Below are positions 40,850 to 49,831 of a stretch of DNA of 64,000 nt, in pieces. The position numbers were made by a program, and so were the translations under genes. Numbering within the stretch: the first letter of the stretch is position 1; every line of letters begins with the position of its first letter. The notes beneath the pieces were generated by a model. The model had not been told where the DNA came from. It worked only from the letters and a program-made list of their open reading frames with translations, and did no database searches. Source of the stretch: Chryseobacterium taeanense (GTDB lineage: Bacteria > Bacteroidota > Bacteroidia > Flavobacteriales > Weeksellaceae); contig NZ_FNDW01000013.1 in NCBI RefSeq assembly GCF_900099685.1, positions 1 through 64,000 on the forward strand, in the 5' to 3' direction.

Positions 40850-43297
40850 TTAAAAATCAACAAAAACTTCTTTTTTTATGCTTTGATAAGCAGTAATTTC
40901 ATCAAATTCTTTCAAACTTGTTAAAACCAACTTTTTATATTCGTCATATTTTTTTCCACGCGGAAGCTTAAGCATAATCTGAAACTGATAAAGGTTGTTA
41001 AGCCTCGCAATTTGTGCTTTCTCAGGACCTAAAACGCAGTCTTCAGGAAGATATTTCCTCAAAATAGAACCCAGAAACTGCGAAGCTCTGTTTGCTTTAT
41101 CTTCTTTCCTATGTTTAAGTTCGATCATAATAAGCTTGGTAAACGGCGGATAATGAAATTTCTGACGTTCCGTTAAAATATACTTATAGACTTTTGCCGG
41201 TTTATTTATTTTAATCAACTGGAATACAGAATGCTCCGGATTAAAGGTTTGAATAATAATCTTTCCTTTTCCTGAAACCCTTCCTGCTCTTCCTGACACC
41301 TGTGTAATGAGTTGATAGGCACGTTCTTCCGCTCTGAAATCCTGAACATATAATAAAGAATCAGCCTTCGGAATAGCTACCAGCTCGATATGATTAAAAT
41401 CCAAGCCTTTGGAAATCATCTGAGTTCCGACAACAATATCTGTTTCGCGGTCTTCTATTTTTTCATACAGTCTTTCGTAAGCAAATTTCTTCCTCATCGA
41501 ATCGACATCCATTCGGTCGACTTCATGATCCGGAAACAGTTTTGAAACCTCTTCATGAATCTGCTCTACGCCTACACCCCGCTCATTTAGGTTTTCAGAA
41601 TAGCATTTCGGACAGGTTTTAGGTTTGGAAGCTCTCTGTCCACAATAATGACATTTCATTTCATTGGCAGCTTTATGATACGTCATCACGACATCACAAT
41701 TAGAGCAATAATTCACATAACCGCAGGTTTCACATTCTACCACATTAGCATAACCACGGCGGTTGTGAAGGACAATAACCTGATTTTTCTCTTCTAAAAC
41801 TTTCTTAATCTCATCAATCACCTGCAAAGAAAAATTCCCTGAAACTTTTTTAGAATCCTGAGCTTCTTTAAAGTTAATCAGTTCATATTCTGGAAGATTG
41901 ACATTCCCGAAACGTTCTTCAAGAAAAACATACGCCAATTTATCTTTCCTTGCATTGTAGTAACTTTCAACCGAAGGGGTTGCAGAGCCTAAAATAACAT
42001 TAGCGCCATAAAAATTCCCCAGAACAAGTGCTGCATCTTTCGCATTAAAATAAGGTGAAACCTCACGCGGCCTGTACGCAGAATCGTGTTCTTCATCAAC
42101 CACAATCAGTCCTAAATTTTGGTACGGTAAAAATAAAGCATTCCTGGTTCCGATAAGGACGCTGACATCATTTTGTCTGATTCTTCTCCACACTTCAACT
42201 CTTTCAAAGTCAGTTAATTTCTGATGATAAAAACCAAGCTTTCGTCCGTATTTCTTTTCTAATCGTTGGGTAATCTGTTTGGTTAAAGAAATTTCAGGAA
42301 GGAGAAACAATACATTTTTTCCTTCATTAATACAGTCTTCTATTTTATCTAAATAAATATGTGTTTTACCTGAAGAAGTGACTCCATGAAGAAGTACATT
42401 TTTTCCTTCTTCAAAGCCTACATCGATTTCTCCTTTTGCCACTTTCTGAGCTTCGGAAAGCTCTTCGATTTCTTCAATTTCTCCTTCATAGCTGTCAAGC
42501 CGATCTTTCTGAATATAATATTCTTCAACAAGATTTCTTTCTACCAGCCCCTTTAAATGAGAGTTTCCGAAATATCCCTCTTCAAAAAGTTCTGATTTTT
42601 TAATAAGAATATCCGGATCTTCAGTTTGCTTTTCAAGAATATACAGAAAAAGGTCTTTCTGCTTTTTGGCATTTTTTAATTGTAAAAGAATTTCCGTAAG
42701 GTTCTGGTTTTTTAAAACCTCATCGTTAATTTTAACGTAAGCTACTTCTTTTGCCTTATATTTTTCCGCAATCTTTTCGTCGATCTCGATGTATTGAAGA
42801 TCAATTAGCGAGTTGATGGTTTTGATAATATCTTTTTTCGGGATGAAAGCTTCGATATCCGTTAAATTGATTAACTGCCTCACTTCCAACGCCTGAATCA
42901 GGTACATTTCATTGACATCCAGGTTTTCAAAATCAATCGTGATATTGGGTTTTAACTTTAAATACGTTTCACTTTCCAGTTTTAAGGAAGACGGAAATGC
43001 AAAACGGTAAATCTCTCCAAGCCCGCACAAATAATAGTCTGAAAGCCAGTTCCAGAATCGGATCTGCTCTTCCGGGACAATCGGCTTATCATCCAAAATG
43101 CTGATAACTTCCTTTACTACAAAATTTTCGGGAGCGATATCGTGGAGTTCAAAAACAATTCCCGTGTAAATTTTCTTTCCACCAAACGGAACCAAAACCC
43201 GCATTCCCACTTCAATCTGTGAAATTAAGTCTTCAGGAACTTTGTATGTGAAAGATCCTTTTAAATTTAATGGTAAAACAATTTGGGCGTAATTCAA
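40850..43297 (-). CDS. priA: Primosomal protein N' (PriA helicase)
   Basis: 815 residues: N-terminal 3'-DNA-binding domain, then a helicase core with Walker A GVTSSGKTHIY (about 305-315) and Walker B VVDEEHDSAYR. The zinc-binding insert has CETCGYVNYCSNC, CHYCG and CPKCYSENL. Then GTQMISKGLDFNHIELV and QVSGRAGRV complete the superfamily 2 motifs. PriA restarts stalled replication forks by loading the replisome. Single gene. Confidence 0.97.
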   Translation of the reverse strand: MNYAQIVLPLNLKGSFTYKVPEDLISQIEVGMRVLVPFGGKKIYTGIVFELHDIAPENFVVKEVISILDDKPIVPEEQIRFWNWLSDYYLCGLGEIYRFAFPSSLKLESETYLKLKPNITIDFENLDVNEMYLIQALEVRQLINLTDIEAFIPKKDIIKTINSLIDLQYIEIDEKIAEKYKAKEVAYVKINDEVLKNQNLTEILLQLKNAKKQKDLFLYILEKQTEDPDILIKKSELFEEGYFGNSHLKGLVERNLVEEYYIQKDRLDSYEGEIEEIEELSEAQKVAKGEIDVGFEEGKNVLLHGVTSSGKTHIYLDKIEDCINEGKNVLFLLPEISLTKQITQRLEKKYGRKLGFYHQKLTDFERVEVWRRIRQNDVSVLIGTRNALFLPYQNLGLIVVDEEHDSAYRPREVSPYFNAKDAALVLGNFYGANVILGSATPSVESYYNARKDKLAYVFLEERFGNVNLPEYELINFKEAQDSKKVSGNFSLQVIDEIKKVLEEKNQVIVLHNRRGYANVVECETCGYVNYCSNCDVVMTYHKAANEMKCHYCGQRASKPKTCPKCYSENLNERGVGVEQIHEEVSKLFPDHEVDRMDVDSMRKKFAYERLYEKIEDRETDIVVGTQMISKGLDFNHIELVAIPKADSLLYVQDFRAEERAYQLITQVSGRAGRVSGKGKIIIQTFNPEHSVFQLIKINKPAKVYKYILTERQKFHYPPFTKLIMIELKHRKEDKANRASQFLGSILRKYLPEDCVLGPEKAQIARLNNLYQFQIMLKLPRGKKYDEYKKLVLTSLKEFDEITAYQSIKKEVFVDF

Positions 43298-43386
43298 GAG
43301 AAATATTTAAAATGTAAAATTAATTGTTTCTTTTGTGAACTGCAATTTTTATCAGGTCATTGTGATGAATGATGTGATTGGCAAAC

Positions 43387-43468
43387 TTTTTTAACGCAGA
43401 GAAACGCAAAGATTTTGTTATTTTTTACTGAATATTTTTCGTTCGCAAAGGCGTTTCACTCAGCAAAG
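43387..43468 (+). repeat. Dispersed ~100-bp intergenic repeat, copy 4
   Basis: TTTTTTAACGCAGAGAAACG, CGCAAAGATTTT, GTTCGCAAAGGCG and CACTCAGCAAAG, matching copies 1, 5 and 6 in order. Best-preserved copy. Confidence 0.7.
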
Positions 43469-43552
43469 ACATGAAAATTTACTTCTTGTATTCATTCCAG
43501 CATAGCTTTCTAAAATATAAATAATGAGTAGTTGGTAATGAGTAATATCCAT

Positions 43553-44461
43553 TTAGAAAAAATATTCAATAATTTCATACCATATTGCAGAAGTAAAAAG
43601 CCCCACTATGATACTGAAACCGATCGTCAGGTTCGTCAATTTTGTATTCAGTAGGAACTGTTCGGCGATGATGCTGGAAGTAAGAACGGTGGGCATGGCG
43701 GCTTCAAAAATAGTGATCCTGGCGATATCTCCTTTTATGCCAATTAAAAGTGCAAAAGCAAGCGTGATGGCCGGTGCCAGAATAAGTTTGTATAGCATTG
43801 AAACTGACATTTGGGGAATCAGCTTTTTCCAGCCGTTGAATTTTAATTGCAATCCCACTGAAAACAACGCCAACGGACTTACCGTAGCAGCCAATTTATC
43901 AAAAACGGGTTCTGCCCAGCTGAAATCAATGAATTGAGACAATACTAATGCCAAAATACAGCCTATCAACGGAGGAAAGGTAATCAGTCTTTTCAGGATA
44001 AATTTTGCACTTACTTTTCCTGATGTACTTCCGCCTTTTACTGCTGCGATAATTCCCAGTGTTGACAGTGCGAAAAACATAGTCTGATCACAGATCACAG
44101 CAACACTCAATAAACTTTCACCGTAAAATGCAGAAACCAGCGGAAAACCGATAAATGAAGTATTACTGTAGCTGCTTACCAATTCCATTGTACTTCTCGA
44201 CCGTCTGGAATAACCTTTAGACTTACTATAAAACATTATGAACAGAAACCCGAAAACCGATATCAAAAAAGTCGCTACAATCGGAAAAAGCATTTCGGTG
44301 GTCCAGTGTATGTAGGGAAGATATTTGAAAGATACCGCAGGAAGCGCAAGATAGAGAATCCAGGTATTGATTCCTTTATGGGCATCTGGATGGATAGATT
44401 TTGTCGCTTTTAAAACCATTCCTGCTACAATACAAACCGCAATCAGAACAAAATTTATCAT
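43553..44461 (-). CDS. AEC-family (auxin efflux carrier) transporter
   Basis: 302 residues with about ten hydrophobic helices. The pattern NTSFIGFPLVSAFYG (about 112-126) and a C-terminal PTVLTSSIIAEQF are characteristic of AEC transporters, which in bacteria export or import small organic acids such as malate. Starts 22 bp after the beta-mannosidase stop, so probably in its operon. Confidence 0.88.
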   Translation of the reverse strand: MINFVLIAVCIVAGMVLKATKSIHPDAHKGINTWILYLALPAVSFKYLPYIHWTTEMLFPIVATFLISVFGFLFIMFYSKSKGYSRRSRSTMELVSSYSNTSFIGFPLVSAFYGESLLSVAVICDQTMFFALSTLGIIAAVKGGSTSGKVSAKFILKRLITFPPLIGCILALVLSQFIDFSWAEPVFDKLAATVSPLALFSVGLQLKFNGWKKLIPQMSVSMLYKLILAPAITLAFALLIGIKGDIARITIFEAAMPTVLTSSIIAEQFLLNTKLTNLTIGFSIIVGLFTSAIWYEIIEYFF

Positions 44462-44483
44462 AATTCGAAACTATGATGCAAAT

Positions 44484-46973
44484 TTAAGGATTCATCGTAT
44501 CCCAAAGGCTCATGACTTCAATTTTTTCCAGAGGTTTTGAAAGTTTTATTTTTCTTGATGTTTTAGGGAGTAAATCGAAAAAATTATCGCTAAAATGTGC
44601 GTCTCCCATCAAATAAATATCTTTTGCCAACACATCCGTAGAAATTTCAATTTCAGTAGCTGAGAGTTTCTTAATCCGAATATTGGGCTTTGTAAGCTTT
44701 AAATCTTTTGGCTTTGAGAAGAAATAATTGCTTTCCGCAATCATCTTATCTTTCGCACTTTTTACCATCAAATGCAAAAAGATTTCATTTTTATCTGAAT
44801 CTCCAATAACTTCTTTTAGCGAAAAAGAAGCTAATTTTAATATTCCGTTAGATTGCAGTATTCTGTTATTTGCAGTTTTCACCAAACCTTTTTTTTCGCC
44901 ATTTAATTTTATGATTTCGAAATCCAACGATACATTCTCAAACGTTTTCAGTTCATCATTAATGACATAAAAGCTTAAAATTTCATCTTTCTCTTCCTGC
45001 AAAATTATCTGATTTTCAAAGCTTCTTTTTATCTGATAATGCAACGCTTTCCAATTTCCGAGATAATCAATCGACGACCACGAAACGACTGGCCAGCAAT
45101 CATTCAGCTGCCAATACAGCGTTCCCATATTGTAAGGTTTTGCGCGACGGTGAGCTTCAATCGCGGTCTGCATTCCGCGTGCCTGAAGCAGTTGGGAAAC
45201 GTAATTGTATTTCACAAAATCTGCCGGAATCTTATAGTCCCGTTTCATATAATTGTCGATGATTTCCCAGCCTCTTGCGTGTTTCTCGTGTGCTTTGATG
45301 GTTTCGTTTTGAAGGCTTAGATCTGGCTTTCCTGAAAACATCGATTTTGTGGTCTGAAGAGTTGGCATTCCCTGAAAACCATATTCTGAAGCAAAACGCG
45401 GAACTTTTTCATTGTAGATTTCAAACGGCTGTTCGCCCCACCATACACCCCAGTAGTGGGAATCTCCTTCTGTTAAGCTTTCTTTATGTCCCCAGCCGAT
45501 AGATGGTGAACTTGACCAATAAATCTGTTTATCAGCTGCAGCATACTTTTTAATGGCATCCGGAATAACTTTATGGAAAATCTGATTGTAATCTTTCCAA
45601 ACCTGTAAAGAATCTTCCTTTGAATATTTGAACTGCTTCTGATATCCCCAGTTCACAATGGCTTCATCAATTTCATTATTTCCGCACCATAAAGCCAGAG
45701 CCGGATGATTCTGAAGTCTTTCCACCTGATCTTTCACTTCCAGCTCTACATTTTTCTGAAAGTTTTCATCTGCCGGATAAAAGCTTCCTGCAAACATAAA
45801 ATCCTGCCACACCAAAATCCCATTTTCATCACAGGCTTTGTAGAATTCATCATCTTCATAAATTCCACCGCCCCAGACCCGGATCATATTCATATTGGCC
45901 TCTTTACAATCTTTGATGAGTTTTCGGTATCTTTCTTTGGTCATTCTTGGGGAAAAACTGTCGCCGGGAATCCAGTTCGTTCCTTTGGCGTACATTGGTT
46001 TTCCGTTCACTTTAAAATAGAAAGACTTTCCTTGGGCATCTTTTTCCTGAATCAATTCAACCGTTCTCAATCCGATTCGTTCTGACTTTTCATCGATGAT
46101 CTTTAAATCTTTCCGTAAAGAAATTTTAACATCATATAAATTTTGTTCTCCCCATCCATTAGGTTGCCAGAGTTTTGGATTATTGATCTGATAAGGAATC
46201 GAAACGCTGTTTAACCCTTCTTTTAAAGTAAATTCCTGAGATTTATTATTGACTGAAATATTGTACTTTCCTTTTTCATCAACAAAAATTTCTGTATAAA
46301 TATTTAAATCTGCTCTTTTTGATGTTAATTTTCCCTGTTCTACTTTGGTATTTTTAAGTTTCGCCTGATTCCAGCATACAAGTTTTACATCTTTCCAGAT
46401 TCCCGCTGTCACCAATCTAGGCCCCCAATCCCAACCGAACTGATATTGCGCTTTTCTCACAAAGCTTCTCGGAGATTCAGGTACGGTAAAAGGAACTTTT
46501 TGTGCCAGTTCTTTTCCGACATTCACGGAAGATCTGAATTTTATTAATAGAGTATTTTCGCCCTTTTTTACATACTGCCTCACTGGAACTGTCCATTTCC
46601 GGAACATATTGTCTGTTGACTGTACAGGTTTTCCATTCAAATAAATTTCAGAAAATGTGTCTAATCCTTCAAAAACCAGTTCCATATGTTGATTCTTTAA
46701 TTCTTTTTCCGATATATTAAATAAAGTCTGATAATCCCAGTCTTCATTTTCTATCCACTGAACTTTTTTTTCATTTTCATCTTTATACGGATCGGGAATA
46801 ACCTTATTCTTCATCAGATCAAGATGTACCGTTCCCGGCACCGCCGCAGACATCCATTTTGTTTCTTTTGCGCTTTTGAATTGCCACTTTCCAGATGATA
46901 AACTTCGCTCAGAAGACTGCGCATTCATTAAAAACTGAATAAAGACTAAAGAAAAAAGTAAAATTTTGTTCAT
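44484..46973 (-). CDS. Beta-mannosidase (GH2), secreted
   Basis: 829 residues with signal peptide (MNKILLFSLVFIQFLMNAQS). GH2 N-terminal sugar-binding fold, immunoglobulin-like middle and TIM barrel. The acid/base is Glu434 in ALWCGNNEID and the nucleophile Glu530 in RFASEYGFQGMP; the WVWGGGIYEDDEF-type strand (RVWGGGIYEDDEFYKACDEN) also fits beta-mannosidases. It should release mannose from mannan or N-glycan cores. With the hexosaminidase and glycosylasparaginase at 48.8-52.1 kb it suggests use of glycoprotein glycans. Confidence 0.9.
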   Translation of the reverse strand: MNKILLFSLVFIQFLMNAQSSERSLSSGKWQFKSAKETKWMSAAVPGTVHLDLMKNKVIPDPYKDENEKKVQWIENEDWDYQTLFNISEKELKNQHMELVFEGLDTFSEIYLNGKPVQSTDNMFRKWTVPVRQYVKKGENTLLIKFRSSVNVGKELAQKVPFTVPESPRSFVRKAQYQFGWDWGPRLVTAGIWKDVKLVCWNQAKLKNTKVEQGKLTSKRADLNIYTEIFVDEKGKYNISVNNKSQEFTLKEGLNSVSIPYQINNPKLWQPNGWGEQNLYDVKISLRKDLKIIDEKSERIGLRTVELIQEKDAQGKSFYFKVNGKPMYAKGTNWIPGDSFSPRMTKERYRKLIKDCKEANMNMIRVWGGGIYEDDEFYKACDENGILVWQDFMFAGSFYPADENFQKNVELEVKDQVERLQNHPALALWCGNNEIDEAIVNWGYQKQFKYSKEDSLQVWKDYNQIFHKVIPDAIKKYAAADKQIYWSSSPSIGWGHKESLTEGDSHYWGVWWGEQPFEIYNEKVPRFASEYGFQGMPTLQTTKSMFSGKPDLSLQNETIKAHEKHARGWEIIDNYMKRDYKIPADFVKYNYVSQLLQARGMQTAIEAHRRAKPYNMGTLYWQLNDCWPVVSWSSIDYLGNWKALHYQIKRSFENQIILQEEKDEILSFYVINDELKTFENVSLDFEIIKLNGEKKGLVKTANNRILQSNGILKLASFSLKEVIGDSDKNEIFLHLMVKSAKDKMIAESNYFFSKPKDLKLTKPNIRIKKLSATEIEISTDVLAKDIYLMGDAHFSDNFFDLLPKTSRKIKLSKPLEKIEVMSLWDTMNP

Positions 46974-47237
46974 TATAATGGGTTTATCAATCCCGGAGTT
47001 CCTTTAAATACATCAAACCTGTTTAAACAGATTTATCATAAAAGCCGAACTCACGCTACATCAATTAAAAATATAAAATTAATGATTATCTTCTGCTTCT
47101 CATTACTATTTATTTCATGTCTGAACTTTCAAGAGAAAAGTTGACTTCGACAAACTCAAGCAATCTTGAGTGATAGGGTTATAGAGTGTAAGAGTTTAAA
47201 TGATATGGGAACTAGACCTTCAAACCCTTTTTTAAAC

Positions 47238-47300
47238 AACCCCGTCAAAAATTCATTTTGAATTTTTTGCCCCCGGAGGAGGGGAATTTTTGTGACGCTT
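47238..47300. repeat. Palindromic intergenic element
   Basis: GTCAAAAATTC (47244-47254) pairs with GAATTTTTGTGAC (47284-47296), enclosing smaller palindromes (ATTCATTTTGAAT, CCCC-GGAGGA-GGGG). I recall similar CCCGTCAAAAATTC sequences between genes in Chryseobacterium. An antisense frame through 47156-47431 is not a gene. Confidence 0.5.
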
Positions 47301-47353
47301 TGAATTCTCCATCGCTCATACTCTAAAACTCTCCAACCCTCACCACTCACTTT

Positions 47354-47429
47354 GTCATTCCGTAGGAATCTCGGCAAAGCTGTTAAAGTCAGCATGGAAA
47401 GATTCGTGCTTAAATCCCTACGGGATGAC
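47354..47429. repeat. Inverted repeat pair around 40 bp
   Basis: GTCATTCCGTAGGAATCT (47354-47371) recurs as the reverse complement GTCATCCCGTAGGGATTT (47412-47429) with several mismatches. Each arm is itself nearly palindromic (ATTCCGTAGGAAT, ATCCCGTAGGGAT). Non-coding. Confidence 0.45.
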
Positions 47430-47492
47430 AATCGGAGTACCCAGAATGGAAGTTAAAATTTATAGTGAGTCCTTAAAACATTAGATTTGCTA

Positions 47493-47597
47493 TCATTTGC
47501 TGAGCGTTATAGTTTATGCTGAGCCTGCCGAAGTACCTTTGCGAACGAAAAATAAGCGCAATTATTTCAAATAAACCCTTACGTTCATTGCGTTAAA
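47493..47597 (-). repeat. Dispersed ~100-bp intergenic repeat, copy 5 (inverted)
   Basis: Reverse complement contains TTTAACGCAATGAACG, GTTCGCAAAGGTAC, AGCATAAACTATAAC and GCTCAGCAAATG. The stretch CAAAGGTACTTCGGCAGGCT-like matches copy 1 closely (CAAAGGTACCTCGACAAGCT). Confidence 0.65.
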
Positions 47598-47701
47598 TTC
47601 ACATAAGAAGTCGGGCGAATGCAAAAAAACTCTGTCCGACAAATCCTTCCCAGCCGAATTAAAATATATAACAATAAATATTCTATTAAGCGTTGTTGTT
47701 T

Positions 47702-47816
47702 CCGAGAGATGTTCTCATCGACCGATGAGAACACATTATCACGCTCGAGATAACCTTCTTATCTCGACCGATGAGAGACCCTTGTGTCGGGCGACGAAAG
47801 CATCTCTCGGAAAATA
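47702..47816. repeat. Phased hairpin array B: five 23-bp units closed by a 10-bp outer stem
   Basis: Units start at 47702, 47725, 47748, 47771 and 47794. Units 1-4 end CGACCG, CGCTCG, CGACCG and CGGGCG. Hairpins across unit junctions: GTTCTCAT/ATGAGAAC (8 bp), TTATC/GATAA, TCTTATC/GATGAGA (one T-G) and CTTGTGTC/GACGAAAG (two non-canonical positions). An outer stem, CCGAGAGATG (47702-47711) with CATCTCTCGG (47801-47810), encloses all four. Same exact period and core as array A (26888). No open reading frame. Confidence 0.7.
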
Positions 47817-47915
47817 GAGACCTAAAGCTTATGCTATCGTCAGTATTTTATCGAGAATTGCGGTTCTTGAGTCTTTTAATAAAGGCTCGCTGCTATATTG
47901 CGTTACCACTAATTT

Positions 47916-48014
47916 ATTTTAACGCTATCGACGCGAAGATTTGTTGAAAGGATTGCGCGTATTTTTACAGGATGCTAATGTTGAACGCTATTCGTAAGAT
48001 TTATATTTAGCAAT
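47916..48014 (+). repeat. Dispersed ~100-bp intergenic repeat, copy 6
   Basis: TTATTTTAACGCTATCGACG, CGCGAAGATTTGTTG, GATTGCGCG, CGCTATTCGTAAG and TTTAGCAA, decayed but in the same order as other copies. Together with 47156-47816 this leaves no gene in the interval 46974-48021. Confidence 0.5.
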
Positions 48015-48021
48015 GCATATT

Positions 48022-48684
48022 CTACTTACTTTTTAAAGCAACTACCTCATCCTCATCGGCAAAAGCTCCACCATCTGTAATGGCAGAAGAATGGAAATAC
48101 GAAGCTTTTGTAAAGTCCCGGATTTCCTGAATATTGGCAGAGCGGAGTCCTCCGCCGACGAGAATTTCGATTCTTCCATCTGACAGCTCCACCAATTTTT
48201 TCAGGTTTTCTTTTCCTTCCGAAACATTTGGTTTCTGACCGGAAGTAAGAATGGTTTTAAATCCACATTCGATTACTTTTCCCAATGAAACTTCCAGATC
48301 TCTGGCTCTGTCGAATGCACGGTGAAATGTGCATGGATAAGGCTTTGCCAGTTCAACCAATTCCTTATTTTGCTCTACATTTACCTCATCATTTTCATGT
48401 AAAATACCGAAAACAAAACCGTCAACGTTCAAAGATTTTAATTGAATCAAGTCAGATTTCATTTTCTCAAATTCTACCTCTGAATACGTAAAATCTCCTC
48501 CTCGTGGACGAATCATCACAAAAATAGGAATGTTGATTTTTTCCCTGAGTTGTTTTACGGTATCAAAATTTGGGGTGGTTCCGCCTTCGCTTAATCCGTC
48601 GCACAATTCTATCCGGTCGGCTCCGTTTTCAAATGCAATGATGGCCGATTCCGGATTAAAGCAGGCTATTTCTATGTTGGACAT
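48022..48684 (-). CDS. cutC: CutC-family copper homeostasis protein
   Basis: 220 residues, a single TIM barrel: MSNIEIACFNPESAIIAFEN, GADRIELCDGLSEGGTTPNF, IFVMIRPRGGDFTYS, FHRAFDRARDLEVSL and TSGQKPNVSEG are hallmark CutC stretches. Its exact molecular role is disputed. The start codon is abutted by ten TTTAGG hexamers (48685-48743 on the plus strand) that lie between a -7 box and the ATG, so length changes in this repeat could alter expression. Lies 87 bp after the glycosylasparaginase gene. Confidence 0.9.
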   Translation of the reverse strand: MSNIEIACFNPESAIIAFENGADRIELCDGLSEGGTTPNFDTVKQLREKINIPIFVMIRPRGGDFTYSEVEFEKMKSDLIQLKSLNVDGFVFGILHENDEVNVEQNKELVELAKPYPCTFHRAFDRARDLEVSLGKVIECGFKTILTSGQKPNVSEGKENLKKLVELSDGRIEILVGGGLRSANIQEIRDFTKASYFHSSAITDGGAFADEDEVVALKSK

Positions 48685-48743
48685 TTTAGGTTTAGGTTTA
48701 GGTTTAGGTTTAGGTTTAGGTTTAGGTTTAGGTTTAGGTTTAG
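48685..48743. repeat. (TTTAGG)n hexanucleotide repeat, about 9.8 units, in the cutC leader
   Basis: 59 bp of pure TTTAGG read on the plus strand (CCTAAA on the coding strand). The array ends one base before the cutC ATG. The unit length of six would not shift the reading frame, so effects would be on leader length or RNA stability. Confidence 0.95.
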
Positions 48744-48751
48744 CAAAATTA
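48744..48751 (-). promoter_or_regulatory. -7 promoter element (TAATTTTG) of cutC
   Basis: On the minus strand TAATTTTG fits TAnnTTTG and lies right at the far end of the hexamer array, so the array would form nearly the entire 5' leader. No good -33 element was found. Confidence 0.4.
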
Positions 48752-48771
48752 ATTTCTAATTTCTAATAAAA

Positions 48772-49767
48772 TTATTTTAAAGCAAATCCTGGTTTTTCCA
48801 GACGGTTGCCCTTATTATCATAAACGGCAAAATTGAATCCGTCCTGAATACAATACGAACCATATTCTCCTTTTTTATTAATCGCGATAAAACCCACCTG
48901 TATATCTTTCAGGTTCTTGTTTCTTCTTTTGGTAATCTGTACAATTCTTTCCACCGCTTCTTTACAAGCCTGTTGTGGATTCCTTCCCTGTCGCATTAAT
49001 TCCACCACCAGATGAGTTCCGACCGTCCTGATTACTTCTTCCCCATGACCTGTAGCCGTTGCTGCTCCGACTTCATTATCGACAAACAATCCTGCTCCGA
49101 TGATGGGCGAATCTCCTACCCTTCCGTGCATTTTGAATGCCATCCCGCTGGTGGTACACGCCCCGGAAAGATTTCCCTGAGCATCCATTGCGATCATTCC
49201 GATGGTATCATGATTTTCAATATTAACAATCGGCTGATATTTACTATCTTTCAGCCAATCTCTCCATTCTTTTTCGGATTCAGGAGTAAGCAGATTTTCT
49301 TTCTTAAAACCCTGCGAAACCGCGAATTGTAAAGCTCCATCGCCGACCAGCATTACGTGAGGTGTTTTTTCCATGACCGCTCTGGCTACCGAAATAGGAT
49401 TTTTAATATTTTCCAAACAGGCTACTGAACCAATATTGTAATTTTCATCCATGATGCAGGCATCCAGCGTTACTCTTCCGTCTCTATCCGGGCGGCCTCC
49501 ATATCCTACACTTCTTTCATTCGGGTCATCTTCTACCAAACGAACTCCTTTTTCCACCGCATCTAAAGCTCTTCCGCCTTTTCCCAGAATGGTCCAGGCT
49601 TCTTCATTGGCTTTCAAACCGAAATTCCAGGTAGAAAGAACGATAGGCTTATTGATTATTTTATTGTCGTTTTCAGGAATATTTTTACCAAACATATCCA
49701 AAGGATTCAACAATAATGCGGATGATGCAATGGCTGTATTTTTTATAAATTTTCTGCGTGAGTTCAT
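48772..49767 (-). CDS. N4-(beta-N-acetylglucosaminyl)-L-asparaginase (glycosylasparaginase)
   Basis: 331 residues. Twin-arginine-type leader MNSRRKFIKNTAIASSALLL suggests export of a folded protein. Auto-cleavage site and N-terminal nucleophile Thr188 in ENHDTIGMIAMDAQGN; substrate pocket GRVGDSPIIGAGLF. The precursor cuts itself before the Thr to form alpha and beta chains and then releases N-glycans from asparagine. Lies just downstream of the GH20 hexosaminidase, consistent with stepwise glycoprotein degradation. A degenerate GGTTGA repeat fills its upstream region. Confidence 0.93.
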   Translation of the reverse strand: MNSRRKFIKNTAIASSALLLNPLDMFGKNIPENDNKIINKPIVLSTWNFGLKANEEAWTILGKGGRALDAVEKGVRLVEDDPNERSVGYGGRPDRDGRVTLDACIMDENYNIGSVACLENIKNPISVARAVMEKTPHVMLVGDGALQFAVSQGFKKENLLTPESEKEWRDWLKDSKYQPIVNIENHDTIGMIAMDAQGNLSGACTTSGMAFKMHGRVGDSPIIGAGLFVDNEVGAATATGHGEEVIRTVGTHLVVELMRQGRNPQQACKEAVERIVQITKRRNKNLKDIQVGFIAINKKGEYGSYCIQDGFNFAVYDNKGNRLEKPGFALK

Positions 49768-49777
49768 ATGTATATAA

Positions 49778-49829
49778 GGTTGAGGTTGAGGTAAAGGTTA
49801 AGGTTGAGTTTGAGGCTAAGTTTGAAGTT
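49778..49829. repeat. Degenerate GGTTGA hexanucleotide repeat before the asparaginase gene
   Basis: About eight units (GGTTGA, GGTTGA, GGTAAA, GGTTAA, GGTTGA, GTTTGA, GGCTAA, GTTTGA). It sits in the 64 bp between the hexosaminidase stop and the asparaginase start, mirroring the purer array before cutC. Confidence 0.75.
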
Positions 49830-49831
49830 AT

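Noticed and set aside
47045-47053. CCGAACTCA shared with the sequence after the IS982 transposase (184-192)
   Set aside because: Nine bases only; not enough to call an IS end.
47156-47431. Minus-strand open frame of 91 codons
   Set aside because: It runs across palindromic intergenic repeats (47238-47300 and 47354-47429) and shows no protein-like pattern.
47702-47816. Possible integron attC site
   Set aside because: No integrase, no typical core site GTTRRRY and no gene cassettes; the regular 23-bp phasing does not fit attC.
48530-48766. Open frame through the TTTAGG array
   Set aside because: Repetitive GLGLGL frame antisense to cutC; produced by the hexamer repeat.
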